From: Lysobacterales bacterium
Lineage (GTDB): Bacteria > Pseudomonadota > Gammaproteobacteria > Xanthomonadales > SZUA-38
Reading direction: 5' to 3'
DNA: 64,000 nucleotides
Assembly (NCBI GenBank): GCA_028285525.1
Contig: JANQOZ010000026.1
Location: forward strand, 124,001 to 188,000
The notes under the pieces were generated by a model. It saw only the letters and a list, made by a program, of their open reading frames with translations. It was not told the origin of the DNA and ran no database searches. The position numbers and the translations under genes are program-made. This document shows positions 40,449 through 47,587 of this stretch, piece by piece (positions within the stretch are counted from its first letter, which is position 1; the number at the start of each line of letters is the position of its first letter).

Positions 40449-41780
40449 TCATTCGGCGCTGGTGCCACTCGCTTCCGGCGAAGGTACTGGATTCTGGGAT
40501 AACCACTCCAGCGCAAGGCCAGCGAGTGCTTTTACACCGACATGCATCACGTCGTCGTTGACGACGAAAAAGGGTGAATGGTTAGGAGCAGCACTGCCCA
40601 AGCCTCGACCCTCCGGCGCCACTCCCAGGGCAAAAAACAGGCCAGGAATTTCGTTCGCGTAAAAAGAAAAGTCTTCCGAGGCGGTAATCGGCGGAATCAA
40701 CTTGGCCTTTCCGCCAAACGCATATCGATCTAGCACAGCCTTCATATTTTCGGTCAGTTCAGGATCATTACGGGTAACGGGATAGCCACGATCGATGGTC
40801 ACCTCTGCCGTAGCCCCATGACTTTCCGCCGTCAGCGTCGCAATTCGAGTTTCGCGCTCGTGAATATCGTTCCGCATAGCTGGATCGAATGCCCGAATGG
40901 TTCCGGTGAGTTCCACTTGCGCGGGAATGATATTGCCGCGATTGCCCCCGTTGATTGAGCCGAAAGTGATAATGGCTGGGGCTTTCGTGATATCAATCTG
41001 CCGGCTCACAACGTTCTGGACGCCGCTGATGACTTGCGCCGCGACTACAATCGGATCAACGCCCGCCCAAGGCATCGCGCCGTGAGTTTGCTGTCCCTTG
41101 ATCACAATCTTCAAACCGTCTGATGCCGCCTGCATCCCGCCAGGACGATAGCCAATCGAACCTGCACGGAAAGGTGCCACATGCAGACCAAAGATTGCGC
41201 CCGGCGCGTAGTCTCCGCCCAAAACGCCCTGGGCAACCATCAACTCGGCCCCGCCCTCTTCGCCGGGCGGGGCACCCTCCTCCGCCGGCTGAAAAATAAA
41301 CTTCACGCTGCCGGGGATGTTCTCGCGCATCCCTGCGAGCACTTCTGCCACACCCATGAGGATTGCCGTATGCGCATCATGACCGCACGCATGCATGACG
41401 CCCGTTTGCTGACCTCGCCACTCCGTGGTAACAGTCGACGCAAAAGGTAGCCCCGTTTGTTCCGTCACCGGCAACGCGTCCATATCGGCCCGCAACGCGA
41501 CGACGGGCCCTGGCTTGCCGCCTCTCAGCACCCCCACAACGCCGGTGTGTGCAACCTCCGTTTCTACGCGATCAAAGGAGAGTGACCTGAGATGGTCAGC
41601 AACAATTCTCGCCGTTCTAAACTCACGGTTGCCGAGCTCAGGATTGGCATGCAGATCTTGACGCCAGGCGATGACTTTCTCGGCCACTGCGTCTGCCGAC
41701 TCTTCGATCGTCGTGGCCTTGGCTGCTCCGTGACCAGCGCCCGATAAAGCGAGCGCGGTAACGACTAGAAATGAACGCAT
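40449..41780 (-). CDS. Secreted M20-family metallo-amidohydrolase
   Basis: Start at ATG 41780 (RSFLVVTALALSGAGHGAAK), supported by an AAGGAGG ribosome site with ideal spacing; the longer frame to 41876 adds a leader with no signal. The ~443-residue enzyme has metal ligands in VMHACGHDAHTAILMG and PAEEGAPPGEEGGAELM, plus the dimerisation lid (NIIPAQVELTGTIRAFDPAM) and ITASEDFSFYANEIPG near the C-terminus. It matches the amidohydrolase branch (hippurate/indole-acetyl-amino-acid hydrolase type) rather than peptidase T. Export to the periplasm is unusual for the type, but it does occur. It probably releases an acyl group from an N-acyl amino acid. Confidence 0.93.
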   Translation of the reverse strand: MRSFLVVTALALSGAGHGAAKATTIEESADAVAEKVIAWRQDLHANPELGNREFRTARIVADHLRSLSFDRVETEVAHTGVVGVLRGGKPGPVVALRADMDALPVTEQTGLPFASTVTTEWRGQQTGVMHACGHDAHTAILMGVAEVLAGMRENIPGSVKFIFQPAEEGAPPGEEGGAELMVAQGVLGGDYAPGAIFGLHVAPFRAGSIGYRPGGMQAASDGLKIVIKGQQTHGAMPWAGVDPIVVAAQVISGVQNVVSRQIDITKAPAIITFGSINGGNRGNIIPAQVELTGTIRAFDPAMRNDIHERETRIATLTAESHGATAEVTIDRGYPVTRNDPELTENMKAVLDRYAFGGKAKLIPPITASEDFSFYANEIPGLFFALGVAPEGRGLGSAAPNHSPFFVVNDDVMHVGVKALAGLALEWLSQNPVPSPEASGTSAE

Positions 41781-42034
41781 CGGTAACCCTCCTTGCCGCA
41801 GAGTATAGGTCGGCTTAGCCACAGGTTTTAGATTTCCCAGCGCTGTTGGGACAAGATCCCGAGCGATTTCGTTCATCGAAGCTCATAGACCGCGAAACAT
41901 GCCACTACGGGATGTCGTCGGATTGGGACGCTTGGGAGAGATCGTTTCCTGACGCGACGGGTGCGAGGGTGGCGCCGCGAGGACGGGGGGACAAAGCTCG
42001 GTTACACTGAACGGGGAATGAGGGTGATGAGGAT

Positions 42035-42889
42035 ATGGGTGGATTCAGCATGAAGCCGCTTCTGGCGTTGGCCATTGGTGCGCTGACGACTACCACTACA
42101 ATTGCTCAAGACGCTTTTGAACCGGACAACACGCCGGTGCAGGCGACGTTTCTTGAGGGTTTCGACTTCCTGACCGACGGCCCGGTGGTGATCGAGCAGG
42201 AGCACACGTTCACAACCGCTTCGGATGTCGACTTCACCACGTTCGCAACCACCTTCAACTACCCCACTTCTTGGTCGGGCAGTGACCCCAACACCCGACT
42301 ATTTCTGCAGGTTTGCGACGGCGCCTGTGATGACACGGCGGATCTCGCCATCAGCGTTGAGCTCTTCGATTTTGATCTGATCGCTAATCCCGTGAACGCG
42401 ACGCCCGTATTTGCCATCAACCCGTGTCCCGGCGGCATCAGCGATGAGCAGGAGCGCGAGCTCCCGAATTTCCCCCTGGACGAAACGCTCTTTGTGCGGG
42501 TTACCGAATGCAGCGGTAATGGCGCGGGCCGACCCTATCGGCTGCTGCTCACCCGTGACGCCGTCGGTATTGATCTACATAAAATCTCCGGAACCGTTGG
42601 GTTCCTGGATGGTTCATCCCAGCTGCAGCCTGCCCCGGCTTTTGTCGTAATCACCTCGAACTACAACGATTTTACGTTCGCCAACCCCGTCACCGGAGCC
42701 TATGCGCTCGGCGTCTTGTCTCGAGACTTTCAGTCCGGCGCCGATATCGTCGACCTCGAGCTCACCGCTCAGGTTTTCGGCAACGATCGAGACTTCGATA
42801 TTCAAACCCAGGCTGTCACCGGCCTGACAGCCGCCGACGAACAAATCGTGAATTTCCAGCTCAACATCTTCCTGAACGGATTTGAGTAG
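42035..42889 (+). CDS. Secreted protein with PPC-like DAFEPDNT start and terminal NGFE tag
   Basis: The 284-residue product (an in-frame ATG at 42050, giving MKPLLALAIGALTTTTTIAQ, is an equally good start) is exported. The mature part begins DAFEPDNTPVQATFLEGFDF, a sequence typical of pre-peptidase C-terminal-type beta domains, and a second region at ~180-265 (ISGTVGFLDGSSQLQPAPAF) looks like a carboxypeptidase-regulatory-type beta domain. It ends IFLNGFE, the tag shared with other secreted proteins in this window. No catalytic motif is seen. It stands between the M20 gene and the divergent CpcT-like gene with no clear operon. Confidence 0.8.
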   Translation: MGGFSMKPLLALAIGALTTTTTIAQDAFEPDNTPVQATFLEGFDFLTDGPVVIEQEHTFTTASDVDFTTFATTFNYPTSWSGSDPNTRLFLQVCDGACDDTADLAISVELFDFDLIANPVNATPVFAINPCPGGISDEQERELPNFPLDETLFVRVTECSGNGAGRPYRLLLTRDAVGIDLHKISGTVGFLDGSSQLQPAPAFVVITSNYNDFTFANPVTGAYALGVLSRDFQSGADIVDLELTAQVFGNDRDFDIQTQAVTGLTAADEQIVNFQLNIFLNGFE

Positions 42890-42929
42890 CCGCCCCGAAG
42901 ACAATATTTTGCGTGGAGAGAACTTCCGT

Positions 42930-43604
42930 CTAGCGCCGACGAAGATGATGCAGCGTTCCGTCTCCGGTTTGAAACAACACTGCTTCGGTTGCTCCGTCGT
43001 AGAGCGTATCGCTGAAGTGGAAGGCATCGGGTTGGATCGCGATGCGGGTAAATGACACCACTTCCGTAACCTCCTCCGGTAGATTCATGCCCGGCAGCGG
43101 CTCGTAGCGACAAGCACCCCAGGCCATGGAGCCTCGCCAGGCGCTCGCCTGTCGCTGGAGGTATATGTCGCACCCCGGCAGCACAAGAAAGTCATCGAGT
43201 GATGGTGCCTCGCCCAGCTCCAGGCTTTGGGCCAGAGTATCCCCGGCGCGGGGAATATAGAGGCGCAGGGTGACCACCTGTTCACCCGGGCCAGCGCTGA
43301 AGCCGTAAATGCGCCGGCGGAAAACTCGTCCTTCCTTCCCCAGATCCCGATAGTCCACCTGAACAGTGAACTCGCCGGCTTCAGGCATCTCGATCGGTTG
43401 CGCTTTCACCTCAACAAACCGGTGCTGGTCGTCGACAGTGATCCCGGCACCGTTTTGGGCTTCGATCTGTGCGCGGTTGTCATAGGTGCCGCGGAGCCAG
43501 CCCACAACCTGCTTCAGATCATCCACAGGCGAGGCACAAACCGGCAACGTGAGGGCAGCGAGCGTCGTTAGCAGACAGAGTCTTTGGAGCAAATGGACAG
43601 GCAT
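42930..43604 (-). CDS. Secreted CpcT/CpeT-like protein
   Basis: Start at ATG 43604 (PVHLLQRLCLLTTLAALTLP) gives a signal peptide; a GTG at 43622 is in frame but has no ribosome site. The ~224-residue mature protein carries the CpcT/CpeT pattern: VVGWLRGTYDNRAQIEAQ, FTVQVDYRDLGKEGRVFRRR IYGF with the family's RxRxY, and LPGCDIYLQRQASAWRGSMA followed by WGACRYEP with two Cys. The named family attaches bilins in cyanobacteria, but homologues occur in non-photosynthetic bacteria with unknown function, as must be the case here. The assignment rests on pattern recall, so it is moderate. Confidence 0.6.
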   Translation of the reverse strand: MPVHLLQRLCLLTTLAALTLPVCASPVDDLKQVVGWLRGTYDNRAQIEAQNGAGITVDDQHRFVEVKAQPIEMPEAGEFTVQVDYRDLGKEGRVFRRRIYGFSAGPGEQVVTLRLYIPRAGDTLAQSLELGEAPSLDDFLVLPGCDIYLQRQASAWRGSMAWGACRYEPLPGMNLPEEVTEVVSFTRIAIQPDAFHFSDTLYDGATEAVLFQTGDGTLHHLRRR

Positions 43605-43767
43605 GACAACGGGAATTTTCACGTGACGGGATAGCGGCGGTCAATCGTCAGCTGTTTTGTCCAGTCGTGCGAGCGAAAACGACGCCTGAGCTTCTTGGCA
43701 AGTTGGGCGGCTCATCCGGTTCCACTGGACTACAATGAAGGAGGAATCAACGCTTGCTGGAAAATTC

Positions 43768-46700
43768 ATGACGCTCAACAAAAGGATGCTTGCCCGGCTG
43801 GGGACAGCATTGGTGCTGGCTACCATTGTTTCAACGACGGTCCAGAGTCAGGATCTTCGCTTCGAACGTCTGGTGCCCGCGCTGCAACAGCCCTGGTACT
43901 TTGCCGACGGTGTCGATGGGATCGTTGTCCTTGATGGGCGTCTGATGGCAACCAGCGAAGCCGTCGGTTACGTCATGACAAGGGCGGGTCGTGTGATCAC
44001 CACCAATCGACCCTTCCTGGCCTCCAACTCCCATGGGCTGACTAAAAAGGATGGCTTTGTTTACATGGCCACCTTCAACGGCCTGGTGATCTTCGACGAG
44101 TTTTTCAACAACCTGGCGTTTCTCACGAGCAGCGGGCCCGGTGAGATCAGCAAGGCAACGGATGTCGATTTTTTCAACGACGGTCGGTTTGTGGTTCTCG
44201 ATTCCATCGACAACGAGGTATCGGTCTACGATCCCGGCTTTGAATTCCTCTACGCTTTTGGATCCAGCGGCAGCGGCCCGGGTCAATTCAACGCGCCCGA
44301 GGGTCTGTACGTCGACGAAAACGATCAGATCTACGTGGCGGACAGCCGCAACCATCGAATCCAGGTTTTCGATTCGACTGGCAACCAGCTTCGGGAATTC
44401 GGGTCTCTTGGCATCGATCCCGGAGAGTTGAGCTCGCCTCAGGACCTGGTCATGGACCCCGATGGCAACCTGTTGATCGCCCAGTCTTCGCGGATCCAGG
44501 TGTTCAACGCAGCGGCCGGCACCTACGTCAGCGACTTCGCGCCACCTGCCAGCGGCAGCAACTTTTTTACCAGCCTCACCTTTGATACCGATGGGTCATT
44601 GCTGGTGGGCAGCATCTCGGCCATACATCGCTTTACCCCCGATTATGAGTTCGTCAGCAGCATTCGGGGGTCCGGCACCGAGCCAGGTTTTGTCGATGAG
44701 CCCCGCCAGCTGGCGGTGGACTTTGCGAATGATCGCATCTACGTCACGGATTCGCGCAACAACCGGGTCTCCGTTTTTGACGGTGACGGCGAATCCGCCG
44801 GATCCTGGGATTCTTTAGGTGTCTTCGGCCCCCAAAGCATCGTCCTCTTTGAACCCGATCTGGCTGCCGTGGGTGGCTTTGGCGTAGCCATTACGGATCG
44901 GTCCGGAAACGTCCAAAGCAGTTTTGCTGTCCCGTCGGGAACAGGACAAGGCGAACTGCAATTTTCCAACGTGGGAGCAATCGACACCATCGACGGCAGC
45001 GAGTTTTTTATCACTCAGCTGGCTTTTGAAAACGGCAAGGTGGTCGTTTATGACAGCAACGGTCAATTCGATCGAGAATGGTCGATCAACGACCTGACCA
45101 ACGGCGACCCCCTGGGTACGGTTGATCTTGCGGTGGACGGACAGGGCGAGATCGCGGTGCTAACCCGTTTCAATTCGGCCTTTTCCATCATTCGATACGA
45201 GGCCGATGGAACGCCCATCAATCAGTTTCCCGTGATCGACGGCGGCGGCATCTCTGTCAACGACGACGGCAACCTTTTGTTGGCGGGTTCAGTCAACTTC
45301 ATGCTGTCCCGAATCGTGGAATACGACCTGGATGGGAACCTCATTTTTTCTCGGGACATTCCAGGAGGCACGGGCCCCGGCCAGGTGAGGGACGGCGTCA
45401 ACTACCATGTCGCGGAGTTCGGACCGGAGCAGATGGTGCTGTCTGACGCGCGGAATAATCGCCTTCAGTTCTTCCGTCGCGTTTTCACCACGGAAAACCC
45501 CAAAGCGATTGTGGTCTCCGGCGGCGGACCCTACCCAGGCAATGCGCTGTGGGACGCCACCCGGGCCAATGCCAAATTTGCCTACCGCACTCTGCTCAGC
45601 CAGGGCTTTGATAAAGATCAAATTTTTTATGTGTCGGATGACGCCACGGCGGATCTCGATCAGAACGGCATGGCAGACGATGTCGACGGCCCGGCCACCG
45701 GGCCCACCATCCAGAACGCCATTACCGGCAGCTTTGCCGCGGACGCCACCGAGCTTGTCGTCTACCTCGTGGACCACGGAGGCGTGGACGCCTACCGGCT
45801 GAGCGGATCGGAGATTCTATCCAGTGGCGACATCGCCGGTTGGCTGGACACCTGGCAAACGGCGGCGGGGGGTGCTCGCCTGACCTTTATCTACGATGCC
45901 TGCCAGGCCGGGTCTTTTGTTGACGAGATCAGCACGGGCTCGAGCAATCGTATTGTCATCACCAGCGCCAGGGCTGACCAGAGCGCCTACTTTGTCTCCC
46001 AGGGCACTCTGTCCTTTTCGACCGAATTCTGGACTCAGATCTTCAACGGCGAGACGTTGCGCACAGCCTACGACCTCGCGTCTCAGCGCATCGAGGCGGC
46101 GTTCCCGACCCAAACCCCGGGACTCGACGCCGACGGCAACGGCATCACGGATGAAGCGAATGACTTTGCAGCCCTCGATGCACAGAATGGCGGCACCATC
46201 GGGAATCGCACCATCATCAGCGGCTCGCGCCCCACAATTGGTGGCGTCAGCGCGAGCGCGCCGACAGGCAATACGTCCACAATCACGGCGCTCGGCGTGA
46301 CCGACGCTGACGGTATCTCCCGCGTGTGGGCAACCTTCGAGCCGCCCGGCTATACGCCGGGATCGTCAGACAACCCCATCGTGGATTTTCCCACGATTGA
46401 TATGTTTCGGGTGCCGGCCACCGACGACTACGTTCTCGATTACTCCGGCCTGAACCAGGTGGGCGAGTACCAGATTCGGGTTTATGCCGAAGACTTTTTC
46501 GGCAACATATCCGTCGCGGGCCTGACCACGGTGACCATCGACAACCCCCTCCGGCGGCGGGCCGTGATCATCGGCGGCGGTGATATTGATGATGTCGACT
46601 TCCCGTCCATCCGCGCGAACGCGGACATTGCTTATGCCGCCCTGATCCAGCAGGGATATGGCCCGGACGGCACGGACTGCACCGCCAGCAGTTGCGATGA

Positions 46701-47586
46701 AATCCAGTACCTGATCTCTGAGGCGGTTCTGGGTTTTGATTCCACCCCGGATTTGTCGAACGTTCAGGGAGCGATCGAAACCTGGGGCACGGACCAGGTT
46801 CAGGACCTGACGATCTACCTGACGGCTCCGATTGCTGGGAACAACTATCGCCTGAATGGTTCAGAAACGCTGTCGGGTGCGCAGCTGGATGCATTCCTCG
46901 ATACCGCTGAATCGGCGATTCCCGGACTGCTGACGGTGATCATCGATAGTGATCGCGCCGGTGCGTTTGTCGACGCTCTGAGCCCCGTCGATAACCGCCG
47001 CATCCTCATTTCCAGCACATCGGCAACCGACCTAGCCACCAACCCGCTAGCCGGAGGGCTGTCCTTTTCCCGGTATTTCTGGACCCAGATCCTCAACGGC
47101 GGCACGGTCCGAGCGGCTTTTACGCTGGCGCGAAACGGCGTGCGATTCGCGGATAACTGCCAGAACCCCGAACTGGATGACAACGGGAACCTGACGCCAA
47201 ATGAGCTGCTGGACGGGGTCCGTTCGAACAACTATCGGATTGGTTCGGGTCTGCTGTTGGCCGGCGACGACCCGGTGATCAACGACGCCAGCGCCCCTGA
47301 CATTGTGACCGAAGGTCAGAGCTTTAACCTCACGGTCACCGGCATCACCAGCACGGGGACAATCGACCAGGTTGTCGCGATCACATCCTCCAGCGAGGGC
47401 TGCGAGACCACCACAACGCTGACCAACCAGGGCGGCGGTGTCTGGTCCGGTACGGTCCAGGATGTCACCGCCGACTCCCCGCCACTTCAGGTTGCGGCCT
47501 TCGCCGTGGACTCCGAGGGCAACGTATCTCTGCCGGTCGTACGGAGCGTTTCTGGGGACTTTATCCTCCGCGACGGGTTCGAGTGA
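43768..47586 (+). CDS. Secreted NHL-repeat protein with a tandem caspase-like (C13/C14-fold) domain, second copy inactivated
   Basis: Start at ATG 43768 gives signal peptide TLNKRMLARLGTALVLATIV; a 43735 ATG adds 11 residues without a ribosome site. Residues ~25-560 are NHL beta-propeller repeats (GLYVDENDQIYVADSRNHRI, RIYVTDSRNNRVSVF). Residues ~585-770 form a clan-CD protease fold with His670 in VVYLVDHGGVDAYRLSG and Cys712 in IYDACQAGSFVDEI. An Ig-like spacer follows, then a second fold copy (~935-1125) in which these become LTAPIAGNNYRLNG and IIDSDRAGAFVDAL: His is Pro, Cys is Asp. A last Ig-like domain ends ILRDGFE. The mature protein probably acts outside the cell or in the periplasm. 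The C-terminal stop is one base from the convergent gene's stop. It is paralogous to the partial gene at 63348. Confidence 0.85.
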   Translation: MTLNKRMLARLGTALVLATIVSTTVQSQDLRFERLVPALQQPWYFADGVDGIVVLDGRLMATSEAVGYVMTRAGRVITTNRPFLASNSHGLTKKDGFVYMATFNGLVIFDEFFNNLAFLTSSGPGEISKATDVDFFNDGRFVVLDSIDNEVSVYDPGFEFLYAFGSSGSGPGQFNAPEGLYVDENDQIYVADSRNHRIQVFDSTGNQLREFGSLGIDPGELSSPQDLVMDPDGNLLIAQSSRIQVFNAAAGTYVSDFAPPASGSNFFTSLTFDTDGSLLVGSISAIHRFTPDYEFVSSIRGSGTEPGFVDEPRQLAVDFANDRIYVTDSRNNRVSVFDGDGESAGSWDSLGVFGPQSIVLFEPDLAAVGGFGVAITDRSGNVQSSFAVPSGTGQGELQFSNVGAIDTIDGSEFFITQLAFENGKVVVYDSNGQFDREWSINDLTNGDPLGTVDLAVDGQGEIAVLTRFNSAFSIIRYEADGTPINQFPVIDGGGISVNDDGNLLLAGSVNFMLSRIVEYDLDGNLIFSRDIPGGTGPGQVRDGVNYHVAEFGPEQMVLSDARNNRLQFFRRVFTTENPKAIVVSGGGPYPGNALWDATRANAKFAYRTLLSQGFDKDQIFYVSDDATADLDQNGMADDVDGPATGPTIQNAITGSFAADATELVVYLVDHGGVDAYRLSGSEILSSGDIAGWLDTWQTAAGGARLTFIYDACQAGSFVDEISTGSSNRIVITSARADQSAYFVSQGTLSFSTEFWTQIFNGETLRTAYDLASQRIEAAFPTQTPGLDADGNGITDEANDFAALDAQNGGTIGNRTIISGSRPTIGGVSASAPTGNTSTITALGVTDADGISRVWATFEPPGYTPGSSDNPIVDFPTIDMFRVPATDDYVLDYSGLNQVGEYQIRVYAEDFFGNISVAGLTTVTIDNPLRRRAVIIGGGDIDDVDFPSIRANADIAYAALIQQGYGPDGTDCTASSCDEIQYLISEAVLGFDSTPDLSNVQGAIETWGTDQVQDLTIYLTAPIAGNNYRLNGSETLSGAQLDAFLDTAESAIPGLLTVIIDSDRAGAFVDALSPVDNRRILISSTSATDLATNPLAGGLSFSRYFWTQILNGGTVRAAFTLARNGVRFADNCQNPELDDNGNLTPNELLDGVRSNNYRIGSGLLLAGDDPVINDASAPDIVTEGQSFNLTVTGITSTGTIDQVVAITSSSEGCETTTTLTNQGGGVWSGTVQDVTADSPPLQVAAFAVDSEGNVSLPVVRSVSGDFILRDGFE

Positions 47587-47587
47587 G

